From: Methylobacter tundripaludum
GTDB taxonomy: Bacteria > Pseudomonadota > Gammaproteobacteria > Methylococcales > Methylomonadaceae
Direction of reading: 5' to 3'
DNA length: 64,000 bases
Assembly: GCF_002934365.1 (NCBI RefSeq)
Contig: NZ_PTIY01000007.1
Location: 124,001 to 188,000 of the forward strand
The notes beneath the pieces were generated by a model. It saw nothing but the letters and a program-made list of their open reading frames with translations. It did no database searches and was not told the DNA's origin. Numbering within the stretch: the first letter of the stretch is position 1; every line of letters begins with the position of its first letter. Of this stretch, positions 9,809-19,216 are shown one piece after another. The position numbers and the translations under genes are program-made.

Positions 9809-10426
9809 ATGACTTCAGACAAAAAAATCGGGGATGACGATTTACCTATTGAGGTGGTTGAAAGGCGTCTAGCATGTGAGAATTCTAAGTTTTTTGTTTA
9901 TTTCGATCATGTGATCGATAAGGCAGGTAGCGAAGTTCGAGATTATCTGGTGGTTGCGCCAAAGAATGCAGGGAAAAATCTTATTACTGGAGTGGCTATC
10001 TTACCGGTTGTCGACGGACAGGTCGGGTTGATACGGATCTACCGCCCGGCAATACGCGCTTATTCATGGGAAATACCACATGGCTTTGTGGACGAGGGAG
10101 AAAATGAAGTAGCCTCGGCGTTGAGAGAATTGTTAGAAGAAACGGGGGTGGTTGCCGATCAAAGTTGTTTTTCTTCGCTGGGATTCATCACGCCAGATTC
10201 TGGTGTTTTGGCTGCAAGGGTTCACCTTTATGTGGCTGAAGCAGGATATTCGACAAGTCAAAGAGAATTTGAGTTAGGGCTTAGGGAATTCCGCTTTTTC
10301 GATTTTCAGGAATTGGAAAATATGATTGAGCGTTCCGAGGTGCAGGATACATTTACACTGGCAGCATGGTGCAAGTATCGGCTAACGCAAAATTCTAGAC
10401 AGACAGCTAACCCAAATAACAGTTGA
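9809..10426 (+). CDS. NUDIX hydrolase, ADP-ribose/nucleotide-sugar pyrophosphatase type
   Basis: A complete NUDIX box (G-x5-E-x7-R-E-x2-E-E-x-G) is visible from GFVDEGENE to LREL and EETG, around residues 92-114. The family hydrolyses nucleoside diphosphates linked to another group; ADP-ribose or an NDP-sugar is the likely substrate. The protein has 205 residues. The ATG at 9809 lies just after the preceding stop; a TTG at 9797 would overlap lhgO. Confidence 0.78.
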   Translation: MTSDKKIGDDDLPIEVVERRLACENSKFFVYFDHVIDKAGSEVRDYLVVAPKNAGKNLITGVAILPVVDGQVGLIRIYRPAIRAYSWEIPHGFVDEGENEVASALRELLEETGVVADQSCFSSLGFITPDSGVLAARVHLYVAEAGYSTSQREFELGLREFRFFDFQELENMIERSEVQDTFTLAAWCKYRLTQNSRQTANPNNS

Positions 10427-10429
10427 GTT

Positions 10430-10978
10430 GTGTTCGTGACAAATAAAGTTGTATTTCTGGATCGTGATGGAACCCTTAATGTAGAGAAAGGGTATGTTCA
10501 CCGTATTGAGGATTGGGAATGGATTCCCGGTGCAATCGACGCAATTGTATCGCTAAAAAAAGCCGGATTTCTTGTTATTGTGATTACGAATCAAGCAGGA
10601 ATTGCCCGTGGTTATTATACCGATACAGAGGTCAACCTTTTGCACACAAAGATAAATGAGGAATTGAAAGAGCATGGCGTTGCGATTGATGGGTTTTATC
10701 ATTGCCCGCACCATCCAGACTTCAGTGAGGCATGCGAATGCCGAAAGCCCATGCCTGGGCTGATCAACGAGGCAAGCCAGGATTTTGATGTCGATTTAGG
10801 TGGTTCGTGGCTAGTTGGAGACAAAGTAAGCGATATTCAAGCTGGTTTGGCTGCCGGGGTTAAATCAATCTTAGTGCTGACGGGCTATGGAAATAATGAC
10901 CGCGCTCAACTAGGAAACAATGATATTTGCGTCGCCGATATTATGGCGGCGAGCCGCTATATTATTTCACATACTTAA
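10430..10978 (+). CDS. gmhB: D-glycero-D-manno-heptose-1,7-bisphosphate 7-phosphatase
   Basis: HAD phosphatase of 182 residues with the motif VVFLDRDGTLNVEKG at its start, TNQAGIARG (motif II) and GDKVSDIQAGLAAG. The cysteine/histidine cluster CPHHPDFSEACECRKP is the zinc-binding loop typical of GmhB. The enzyme removes a phosphate from heptose bisphosphate during ADP- or GDP-heptose synthesis. The start is a GTG at 10430 (another GTG at 10436), 3 bases after the NUDIX gene. A decayed partial copy lies at 7101. waaF and waaC, which use ADP-heptose, are at 31-33 kb. Confidence 0.88.
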   Translation: MFVTNKVVFLDRDGTLNVEKGYVHRIEDWEWIPGAIDAIVSLKKAGFLVIVITNQAGIARGYYTDTEVNLLHTKINEELKEHGVAIDGFYHCPHHPDFSEACECRKPMPGLINEASQDFDVDLGGSWLVGDKVSDIQAGLAAGVKSILVLTGYGNNDRAQLGNNDICVADIMAASRYIISHT

Positions 10979-11019
10979 TCTGAATATTTTCGGATTAATC
11001 TTCATCTAGGAACATCACT

Positions 11020-13278
11020 TTGATATATCTAACATCAATTACAGTATTAGTTTGCCTGTTGCTGGTAGTAACGGCGCTTGGACGACGCATTGCCGATCTT
11101 CTTCCAAGTTCTTTGAATGATTCCTTTGGGTTTTATATTGCCCCTCTTTTGGGTTTAGCGGGTATTGTGCTGATTACAACGGTGTATGGTTGGTTATCTC
11201 CCTTCAAAACCGGTATCTCTATTTCCCTTTCTGTTGGGTTGCTTCTACTCGGCATTGCGTTTGAGAAACAGCGCGCCGATCTGTTCCGTAATTGGTTAAT
11301 CGTTTCCGCGTTTGCGATTGTCGCAACAATCCCCGTACTTGCGCCAGCCATCCGGTTTGATTCGTTCAATCCCTTCAACGATTCATTCACTTATCTCGTG
11401 CATGGCCAGTGGCTGCAAGAGCACGCATTTTCCGAGGCTGCACGGGCTTCAGGATTTTTTCCAGCGGAAACACAAGTCTTTCTTTATCAAGCGGATGGAC
11501 ACCGGATGGGCGGCTCGTTTTTTCTCGGTTTCGTCCAATCGCTCTTTCATTTGGAATGGTCCTACTATGTCTACTTACCCACAGTAGGGTTGGCATTCGC
11601 TTTAGGCAGTCTTGCCATAGGAGGAGTTATTCGGCAGGTGGTTCCAGTTTCAAGGACTGTTGGTCTCGCATTATGTACTTTGCCGGCCTTTACGATGAAT
11701 GGGTTTGTCTTTGGCGCACAATATGGATTTTTCCCACAGACTTTCGGACTGGCTTTTTCTGCCGGACTTGCCTGCCTGATTCCCGGCTTAATAGGTTATA
11801 TCTTAGACTCAAAGCCATCCTGGGCAAAACAGTTTATTGTCCTCTTGCCGCTTGCACTGATTTGCTCTGCACTCTTGATTTCCTATAACGATATGTTCCC
11901 TGTTGTTGGCGCAGGTATTGGCTTGTTTCTCCTATTGGTGTGCTCACTGTATTGGAGCGAAAAAAGCCGGATCATGGGATCTGTATTAGTGCTTGCAGTT
12001 CAAATATTGGTAGTGGTCAATATCGAGGGTGTCCGCATACTTAGAAATTTAATTTACACACTCTTGGGCACTGCGTCAGGAACGTTTCATTTTGGTTGGC
12101 CAGTGCTCTGGTCGCCCGTTCAATTTGTTGCGCATTCTTTTGGAATGAAATCCCCATTTGACAGTCAAGTTTTTTGGGTTGATCGGGTAGTTAGCAGTTG
12201 GGTGTTTCCTTTGCTGTTGATTGTGCTGGTGGTCATTTTAGTCAAGATTCTTCGTCCGAAACCGAGAAATCTCACCGTTCTTCTTTTAGCTTGTATTAAT
12301 CTGGTTTTCTGGTTGGCTTTTGCTAAATTCAGATATGCAACCTCCGGTTTGGAAGGGGAAATTGGCGTCACATTTCTCCAGTTCAAGATCGCCAAGTGGC
12401 TGGCCCCCTTTAACCTTGGGCTGGTGGGAATCGCAATTGCGTGGTTTTTAGTGAATGTAGAAAGGTATAAACGCATCTGTAAATACGCCTTTTTAACTGC
12501 TTTGGTTGCTGGGATGGCAATACAATCAGTAATAGTCGCTCAAATGTTCACCCTGCAACTTCAGGATGAAACTATGCAAAAATATTCGCCATTTAATGTA
12601 TTTCTGGATTTGCGATCCAGGGTCGCCAATATCCCAAAAGATCAGGTCATTTATTTGGGAATTCCTTTTGAACACCACAAAATAACGCAAATGGTCGCAT
12701 ATGTTTTGTCAGACCGTAAATTGGCGGGAAAGTATGAAGATGGCTATCTGCGTAAATTCCTCTCTGAGGAGGAAAGAGATATGCCGATAGATACGGCCGA
12801 CTGGATGATCCAGCTAAAACCTACGCAAACAGCGGGTGAAAATCCGCTTGATCGGGTCGGGCCGTTTTTTATTCGTCAAGCCCCCTTTTCTTTTTATAAT
12901 CTTGATTCCATTACGGGCGCTTATGGCACGGAAACTGGCGACAAGAAGACATGGAACTGGGTAAAAGAGTCTGTTGAATATCGATTCCATCACATTGGAA
13001 AAACACCCAGAACAAAAGTGAAATTTCAATACGAGCTCGCCGGAAACCCGCGCACACTGACTGTGGAATTAAATACGAATACGGGCAAACTATTGGCTTC
13101 ATTTGAAATCCAGATGAAAGGTGGATGGGGAGAGTATGAAAGTCCTGTCGTTGAGACAAACTCAGAGGACATTGTGGTTCGCTTAAAGGCTGATGGCGAA
13201 CCTATCCGTCTTTCTGAGGGCGATTCACGGGAAACCAAATTCCTTATTCAGAACTTCTCTCTTGAGAGTGGTTTGTAG
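11020..13278 (+). CDS. Large polytopic membrane protein, GT-C-like
   Basis: 752 residues with many hydrophobic segments over the first ~500, then a ~250-residue hydrophilic C-terminal part rich in predicted strands. A periplasmic-loop motif (FNDSFTYLVHGQW) after the third or fourth helix is reminiscent of GT-C enzymes, but no named family can be assigned. The start is TTG at 11020 with AGGAA upstream. The gene ends 10 bases before the AlgJ-like gene, so they are probably one transcript. Possible roles are sugar transfer from polyprenyl phosphate or polymer export. Confidence 0.6.
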   Translation: MIYLTSITVLVCLLLVVTALGRRIADLLPSSLNDSFGFYIAPLLGLAGIVLITTVYGWLSPFKTGISISLSVGLLLLGIAFEKQRADLFRNWLIVSAFAIVATIPVLAPAIRFDSFNPFNDSFTYLVHGQWLQEHAFSEAARASGFFPAETQVFLYQADGHRMGGSFFLGFVQSLFHLEWSYYVYLPTVGLAFALGSLAIGGVIRQVVPVSRTVGLALCTLPAFTMNGFVFGAQYGFFPQTFGLAFSAGLACLIPGLIGYILDSKPSWAKQFIVLLPLALICSALLISYNDMFPVVGAGIGLFLLLVCSLYWSEKSRIMGSVLVLAVQILVVVNIEGVRILRNLIYTLLGTASGTFHFGWPVLWSPVQFVAHSFGMKSPFDSQVFWVDRVVSSWVFPLLLIVLVVILVKILRPKPRNLTVLLLACINLVFWLAFAKFRYATSGLEGEIGVTFLQFKIAKWLAPFNLGLVGIAIAWFLVNVERYKRICKYAFLTALVAGMAIQSVIVAQMFTLQLQDETMQKYSPFNVFLDLRSRVANIPKDQVIYLGIPFEHHKITQMVAYVLSDRKLAGKYEDGYLRKFLSEEERDMPIDTADWMIQLKPTQTAGENPLDRVGPFFIRQAPFSFYNLDSITGAYGTETGDKKTWNWVKESVEYRFHHIGKTPRTKVKFQYELAGNPRTLTVELNTNTGKLLASFEIQMKGGWGEYESPVVETNSEDIVVRLKADGEPIRLSEGDSRETKFLIQNFSLESGL

Positions 13279-13288
13279 GTTTTAAATA

Positions 13289-15364
13289 ATGGGAAAAGCA
13301 GGGCGTATTTATAGGCGAGTACTTGTCATGACTATTATCGTCATGCTGATTTTTCCAATTCTGGGAATTCAATGGCACAATTTGACCCTCCAGGAGCGCA
13401 CGCAACCCATTGCTCAACCCGCGCAATTTTGGAAGGGGTTTTTCAAACGCGAATGGCAGCCATTTCTGGAGCAACGCTTTCTAAGTCATATAGGAAGTTT
13501 ACGCTCCATTTTAATTCGTTCCTACAACGAGACAATATATTGCTTATTTCCTACGCGCCCCAACAGCGGTTATATCTGGACGCCGGAATTTGGCTTCTAC
13601 CCGGTGGACGCGATACGTCGTTTAAACGACGACGTTCTGCATCATGAAACCATCAAGCAACACTATCAGCGCTCAGCTCGCCGGTTGCGAATTTTGCAAG
13701 AGATGCTCAGCCATCATGGAGTAGCTCTGCTGGTTGTTACCCCACCCCCAAAGGTCAGGGTGTACCCGGAATATGCTGCACCTTATCTGATTGCTCCGGC
13801 TGAAACCATTATGAGCCGCGCTGTTTCGTATGGGGATGTGCTGGAAGAAAGCGGAGTCAACGTTCTTAATATACAGCGCATTTTTGCGCAAAGAAAAGCC
13901 GCTTCCCCATGGCCCTTCTTTACCACCACAAGCTTCCACTGGAGTTACTGGGCCGGGTGCATGATGACCGATGAAATCATGCGCAAGGCCGAGGCTTTGA
14001 CTGGGCACCCCTTTTTCACGATTAATTGTTCTAATGTTGAGTATGGAAAATCCAAATGGTCGGATACGGACGTCGCTTCAATCCTAAACATATTCTCCAC
14101 GGATGCCATTATTGGCGAAGCTCCTTTCCCTAAAATCACCCCTCAGCAGAGTCCCGGGGAGGAAAGTCGCAAGATTATCATCATAGGGGACAGCTTTTCC
14201 GATCAAATTGTCTATGCCCTTACGCAAGCGCTGCCGGAGATGAGTTGGTCTCCTGGTTGGTTAACGCGCTATGACAGCTTTATTTCACGTCAAACCATTG
14301 GGATGGGAGGCAGGGTAACAGCTCAGACTCCACTGCAGCAGAGTACCGCATTGCCTGAAATCTTGACTAAAGAGTTACTGGTCATGGAAGTGTCGGACGG
14401 CAACATTTCGCGTGACAACCCGGATCGTATGGAATTTGGCGCAACGCAGGTTTTATTGGACGGGTTGTTAACAAAAACAGATGCAGGAATGGTTGATCCC
14501 AAAAGATTTTTGGTGCAAGGATGGCGCGATCTTGGCAACAAACAGTGGCGTACAACCGGCCATAAGGCAAGCTTTGCTATTCGCCCACCAACCAATGGCA
14601 ACCGTATCCAACTAACGCTTGATGTGGAAAATCTGTCTTCAGATCAGAGTATTCCGCGCCGTTTGGATATTCTTGTGGATGGCAAGTCGATTGGCCAGGC
14701 GACACTGGCACAAGGCCGTGGGATGCTGGAGTTGACAGTGCCAAGCACCTTCCAATGGCAAGACGACCTTGTGACCGAAATCTCACTACAAGACGCCTCT
14801 GGGCAACCGCTCGCCATGCTATTACATGGCGTTCAGATGCTGGGTGCTGGCACAGATAAGGCAGCGAATAAGAGGATTTCAATCGAAGTGCTACCGTCGG
14901 CGCAAATACTCGACCAAGCCGGGATACGAACCGTTAATTTGATTAATAGTGAGGAGTCAGAGGATGTTTTAGTTGGTGGCTTAAGCAGTTTGGAAAGCAA
15001 TGACAAGGAAAGTTGGCGCTGGGCGCTTGGGCCCGCGACGCGCATCAAGTTTTATATCGATCCCGCATGGCCAGAACAGGCACGGCAACTCCTGCTGAAA
15101 TTTGCTTTCAAGAATGGAGTACCGATTCCAGACCAGACTGTGACCATCCGTCTCAATGGAAAGGATATTCGCCACTTCTCTTCGGAAGAAATCGGTATCC
15201 AAAAGCAAGTTGACGCAGACATGGCGCTGACGGCTAAACAAGGGCTCAATGTTCTGGAGATTGTTTACCAGGATTGGAATCACGGAAAAAAGAATTACGG
15301 TTCAAATGATCCAAGACAACTTGCGGTGGTGGTTATGCATCTGTCTCTGCAAGAGACAAAATAG
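13289..15364 (+). CDS. AlgJ/AlgX-like polysaccharide O-acetyltransferase with C-terminal beta domains
   Basis: 691 residues. A signal-anchor helix (about residues 10-27) is followed by an SGNH-hydrolase-like domain: FHW with His217, and GDSFSDQ with the nucleophile Ser302. In AlgJ/AlgX the position two before the histidine is an aspartate of the triad; here it appears to be Ser215. Residues ~410-691 add beta-rich domains not present in AlgJ, possibly for carbohydrate binding. The protein should acetylate a polysaccharide in the periplasm, taking acetyl groups delivered by the adjacent MBOAT protein. Confidence 0.72.
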   Translation: MGKAGRIYRRVLVMTIIVMLIFPILGIQWHNLTLQERTQPIAQPAQFWKGFFKREWQPFLEQRFLSHIGSLRSILIRSYNETIYCLFPTRPNSGYIWTPEFGFYPVDAIRRLNDDVLHHETIKQHYQRSARRLRILQEMLSHHGVALLVVTPPPKVRVYPEYAAPYLIAPAETIMSRAVSYGDVLEESGVNVLNIQRIFAQRKAASPWPFFTTTSFHWSYWAGCMMTDEIMRKAEALTGHPFFTINCSNVEYGKSKWSDTDVASILNIFSTDAIIGEAPFPKITPQQSPGEESRKIIIIGDSFSDQIVYALTQALPEMSWSPGWLTRYDSFISRQTIGMGGRVTAQTPLQQSTALPEILTKELLVMEVSDGNISRDNPDRMEFGATQVLLDGLLTKTDAGMVDPKRFLVQGWRDLGNKQWRTTGHKASFAIRPPTNGNRIQLTLDVENLSSDQSIPRRLDILVDGKSIGQATLAQGRGMLELTVPSTFQWQDDLVTEISLQDASGQPLAMLLHGVQMLGAGTDKAANKRISIEVLPSAQILDQAGIRTVNLINSEESEDVLVGGLSSLESNDKESWRWALGPATRIKFYIDPAWPEQARQLLLKFAFKNGVPIPDQTVTIRLNGKDIRHFSSEEIGIQKQVDADMALTAKQGLNVLEIVYQDWNHGKKNYGSNDPRQLAVVVMHLSLQETK

Positions 15365-15413
15365 ATAGAATAAGTGAAAAATTCATTCCAGGCTCGGTTG
15401 CAGGAAATACCCC

Positions 15414-16850
15414 ATGCTTTTTAATTCCCCTTTGTTTCTCCTTGTATTCATTCCTCTGTTTTTGATGGCCTATTTTGCCGTGCCGGGTATTCGTCTGCGC
15501 AATGCGGTGATTGTCCTGTTCAGTATCTTCTTCTTTGCTTGGGGCGATCCGGTTTTTGTCTGGTATGTCATTGCCGGGACATGGATAGACTACATGATTA
15601 TCAAACATGTTCTGATGAATCCGACTCTCAGCGAGGAGGTAAAAAAAGGCGGGCTTGTCGTCGCCATTTTGATTAATGTCGGTGCGCTGCTGTTTTTTAA
15701 ATACGCCAACTTCTTTGTTGATCAAGTTCAACCGTTGTTGCATATGATTGGCATAGAGAAACCTTCATGGTACGGGGTTGCTCTGCCTCTGGGGATATCC
15801 TTCATTGCTTTTCATAAAATCAGCTTTGTACTGGATCTCTACAAACAACGGACATCCCCACCGGCTTCATTTATCGAGGCTCTGCTCTATATCCTTTTCT
15901 TTCCGCAACTGATTGCCGGGCCAATCATTCGCTATCATGAGATCAGCCAGCAAATCAGGGTGCGAACCCATAGTGCCGAGGAGTTTATAGCCGGTTTTTT
16001 CCGCTTTGCGCGCGGGTTGGGGAAAAAAGCACTGATTGCGGATCCTGCCGGGGAGATTGCCAACGCCATCTTTGCTTTGCCACCTGAAAGTCTGCCCTCG
16101 CATTACGCATGGGTGGGCGTACTCGCCTACTCCGTTCAGATCTACTTCGATTTTTCCGGCTATTCAGATATGGCCATAGGGTTAGGCCGGGTTGTCGGTT
16201 TCCGATTTCCGGAAAATTTTAATCAGCCCTATACGGCCAAGAGTGTGACTGAATTCTGGCAACGATGGCACATCACGCTTTCCAACTGGATGCGTCTTTA
16301 TCTTTATATTCCTCTGGGCGGCAATAAGGTTGCACCATGGCGCATGTATTTCAATTTATGGATCGTATTCCTGATTTCAGGTTTATGGCACGGAGCTGCA
16401 TGGAATTTCGTTCTCTGGGGGGCTTATTATGGTTTCTTTCTTACCTTGGAAAAAATGTGCGAACGGCGCGGCTGGGATCTCCCAATGCCCGGAGTGGTTA
16501 AACAGTTACTGACTTTCGTTATCATTATAAACGCATGGGTACTGTTCCGCGCGGAGTCGCTGGACTATGCGATACAGTTGTTGGGGCGGATGTACGGCCT
16601 GATTCCTCAGCTGCAACCTACGACGGAACCATTTGCCCTGATTTTTCCACCACATGGGCTTGTTGTAATTGTGGTCGGTCTGCTTATTGCCGTAATTCCA
16701 TTGCCGGAAGCACTTCATCGCCTTGCAATGGTCAAGGATTCGCTCAAACTTGACTCGATACGCTGGGCGGCCAGCATCGTATTATTTTGGAGTGCGTTAT
16801 CCAGCATAATGGCCTCTGGAAGCTCGTCTTTTCTCTATTTTCGTTTCTGA
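15414..16850 (+). CDS. AlgI-like MBOAT membrane acyltransferase
   Basis: 478 residues and many transmembrane helices. It starts MLFNSPLFLLVFIPLF, the typical AlgI/DltB-type start, and contains the MBOAT catalytic histidine in GLWHGAAWNF plus YFDFSGYSDMAIGLGR and FWQRWHITLSNW. It is expected to move acetyl groups across the inner membrane to the AlgJ-like partner encoded just upstream. AGGAA precedes the start codon. Substrate identity (alginate versus another polymer) cannot be read; no alginate synthesis genes are here, so a different polysaccharide is more likely. Confidence 0.85.
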   Translation: MLFNSPLFLLVFIPLFLMAYFAVPGIRLRNAVIVLFSIFFFAWGDPVFVWYVIAGTWIDYMIIKHVLMNPTLSEEVKKGGLVVAILINVGALLFFKYANFFVDQVQPLLHMIGIEKPSWYGVALPLGISFIAFHKISFVLDLYKQRTSPPASFIEALLYILFFPQLIAGPIIRYHEISQQIRVRTHSAEEFIAGFFRFARGLGKKALIADPAGEIANAIFALPPESLPSHYAWVGVLAYSVQIYFDFSGYSDMAIGLGRVVGFRFPENFNQPYTAKSVTEFWQRWHITLSNWMRLYLYIPLGGNKVAPWRMYFNLWIVFLISGLWHGAAWNFVLWGAYYGFFLTLEKMCERRGWDLPMPGVVKQLLTFVIIINAWVLFRAESLDYAIQLLGRMYGLIPQLQPTTEPFALIFPPHGLVVIVVGLLIAVIPLPEALHRLAMVKDSLKLDSIRWAASIVLFWSALSSIMASGSSSFLYFRF

Positions 16851-17009
16851 CTCTGGTTGCAGTCGAGTATAATCATATTTATATGCGATATAAGCGATCA
16901 GAGTTGCAATGAAAATAACATGCTAGATAACTCTACTTTCATTCTTCATATTTAATATATACGCCATTAAGGTCTTAAGTAACCCAATAGATTTATAGTA
17001 ATTGACAGA

Positions 17010-18167
17010 ATGAACATCGGTTTCGACATTTCACAAACTGGTTCCGGCAAGGCCGGTTGCGGCTATTTTGCTCACGCCCTGATTCAGAGGATGCTAGAAC
17101 TAGCGCCCGAACATCGCTATTCGCTGTTCCCCAGTTTCGGTGACTTTTATTTTGATGCATTGATGCCTATCGGGAATCCGTATCCCGGCCGTGACGTCCA
17201 CTACGGTCCACGGCATCTCACGAGGGAAGCCGCGCGTGTATTCTGGACGGGAAATAACGCTGAAGTATCCCTCGGTCTGCCGGATATTATCCATGCCAAT
17301 AACTTCTGGTGCCCAACTCAATTGACGTCGAGCCGCCTGATTTATACCTTCTACGATATGGGATTTGTGGTTGATCCATCTTGGACCACCGAGACGAATA
17401 GAGTGGGGTGTTTCGATGGCGTATTTCGCTCTGCGATTGCGGCGGATTGGGTAGTCGCTATTTCAGAAGCTTCACGGACTCATTATTTAAGTGTGTTCCC
17501 TCACTTTCCCGAGAATCGCATCCGTGTTATTTACCCGTGTTCACGATTTGCAGATTCATCTGCGGAGGGGCGGCGGCCAAAGGCACTCGATGCTGTGTCT
17601 GTCGGGAGCTACTGGCTGAGCGTGGGTACCATTGAGCCAAGAAAAAATCAGCGACGCCTCGCTGAGGTGTATGCTCGTTATCTGGCATTAGGAGGAGTAC
17701 CCATGCCGCTGGTGTTGGCAGGTGGGGAAGGTTGGTTGATGGAGGATTTTCAGAAGCACTTGGCTGAATTAGGGATTGAGGCTCAGGTGGTGATGACCGG
17801 CTATGTATCAGACGAGGAGTTGATCTGGCTCTATCGTAATTGTTACGCAAATCTCTATCCTTCGTTATTCGAAGGATTTGGGTTACCCGTTCTGGAAGGC
17901 ATGCAATTCGGTGCGCCGACGCTGACTTCAAATTCCACTTCGATTCCCGAGGTGACCGGAAATGCTGCTATTCTGCTCGCCCCGGAAGATATCGAAAGTT
18001 GGGCTCAAGCGATGTTAAGGCTTGCGATGAACAGGAATGAGCGCGATCAGCTTGGTATGGCTGCGCAGAAGCAGGCTGCCCTGTTTAATTGGAAGTCTAG
18101 CGCAGCTGCCTTGCTGCAACTTTACGACGAGGCGCTGGCTTCTCCAAAACGGCGGGTAGAGGCATGA
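17010..18167 (+). CDS. Family 4-like (GT-B) glycosyltransferase
   Basis: 385 residues. The C-terminal GT-B half shows SVGTIEPRKNQRRLAEVY, then LYPSLFEGFGLPVLEGMQFG, the donor-binding E-x7-E region of family 4 transferases. It probably adds a sugar to the lipid-linked repeat unit in the cytoplasm, and a GDP-sugar donor is plausible because the next genes make GDP-deoxysugars. Its end overlaps the following ATG by 4 bases (ATGA), indicating translational coupling. Confidence 0.82.
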   Translation: MNIGFDISQTGSGKAGCGYFAHALIQRMLELAPEHRYSLFPSFGDFYFDALMPIGNPYPGRDVHYGPRHLTREAARVFWTGNNAEVSLGLPDIIHANNFWCPTQLTSSRLIYTFYDMGFVVDPSWTTETNRVGCFDGVFRSAIAADWVVAISEASRTHYLSVFPHFPENRIRVIYPCSRFADSSAEGRRPKALDAVSVGSYWLSVGTIEPRKNQRRLAEVYARYLALGGVPMPLVLAGGEGWLMEDFQKHLAELGIEAQVVMTGYVSDEELIWLYRNCYANLYPSLFEGFGLPVLEGMQFGAPTLTSNSTSIPEVTGNAAILLAPEDIESWAQAMLRLAMNRNERDQLGMAAQKQAALFNWKSSAAALLQLYDEALASPKRRVEA

Positions 18168-19186
18168 AGAAAGCCTTGATTACGGGGATTACCGGGCAGG
18201 ATGGTTCGTTTCTTGCCGAATTGTTGCTTGAAAAAGGCTACCAGGTTTTCGGTCTGGCTCGAAAGGAAAGTTGGTACCGACAAAATAATGCCAGTCATTT
18301 GTCTGGCCGGGTAGAGATTTTGTTTGGTGATATGTCAGAGGGAGTTGACATAGCGTCCGCCATTCAGGACGCCAAGCCCGATGAAATTTATAATTTGGCC
18401 TCTCAGTCGCGCCCTGGCGAATCTTGGTCGCGAGCCCCGGAGACGCTGTTGGTAAATGGCTTGGGGGCTGTGCGTCTTTTTGAAGCGGTTCGGCACCATT
18501 GTCCGGCGTGTCGAGTTTATCACGCTTCTTCTTCTGAGATGTTTGGCCAGGCCTCCATCGTACCCCAGAGCGAGGAAACCCCCTTCAATCCGGTAAATCC
18601 CTATGCAGCCGCCAAGGTTTACGCCCATCAGATGGCGAAGATTTATCGCGAGAGTTATGGACTCTACATCGCGAGCGGAATTTTGTTCAATCATGAAAGT
18701 GAGCGCCGACCATTGCATTTTTTGACGCAAAAGGTAGCTTACGGTGCCGCCTGTGCAGCGCTGGGGATTATAGATTCCCCAGATATTAACGAAATGGGCC
18801 GTCCCATTGTTCAGCGAGGAAAGCTCGCATTGGGCAATCTTGATATTGCTCGGGATTGGGGTTACGCCAGCGACTTTGTGTATGCAATGTGGCTGATGCT
18901 TCAGCGGGAACGCGCGGATGATTTTGTGATTGGCACAGGGAAGCTGCATACATTAAGGGATTTGTGCGAAACTGCTTACAGTTCTGTGGATAGAGATTGG
19001 CGCGAAAGCGTGGTTAGCGATCCGGCATTAGTCCGCCCGATGGAGTCCGGACAGACGCTAGCCGACCCTTCTAAGGCAAACAAGCTATTGGGTTGGGAGC
19101 CAACAATTAGCTTTGATGAGATGGTCAAGAAAATGGTCACGGCACAGATGCTGCGGTTGAAAAACTTGGTGATCAATTCGAATTGA
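18164..19186 (+). CDS. GDP-mannose 4,6-dehydratase-like protein (divergent paralogue)
   Basis: 340 residues, extended SDR fold. It shares the N-terminus ([13 protein letters not shown]) with the next gene and has an SSSEMFG segment and the catalytic YAAAK. The region after the NADP site differs (KESWYRQNNASHLSG instead of the [14 protein letters not shown] type), so the substrate or product may differ from classical Gmd. It is coupled to the upstream glycosyltransferase. It may act on a GDP-mannose-derived sugar or a related GDP-hexose. Confidence 0.75.
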   Translation: MKKALITGITGQDGSFLAELLLEKGYQVFGLARKESWYRQNNASHLSGRVEILFGDMSEGVDIASAIQDAKPDEIYNLASQSRPGESWSRAPETLLVNGLGAVRLFEAVRHHCPACRVYHASSSEMFGQASIVPQSEETPFNPVNPYAAAKVYAHQMAKIYRESYGLYIASGILFNHESERRPLHFLTQKVAYGAACAALGIIDSPDINEMGRPIVQRGKLALGNLDIARDWGYASDFVYAMWLMLQRERADDFVIGTGKLHTLRDLCETAYSSVDRDWRESVVSDPALVRPMESGQTLADPSKANKLLGWEPTISFDEMVKKMVTAQMLRLKNLVINSN

Positions 19187-19216
19187 TTTTAATGATTTTG
19201 TTTTTTAGGAGTAGCA

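Noticed and set aside
15333-15743. 136-residue minus-strand frame over the AlgI-like gene start
   Set aside because: It is antisense to the clear MBOAT start and has no recognisable domain.
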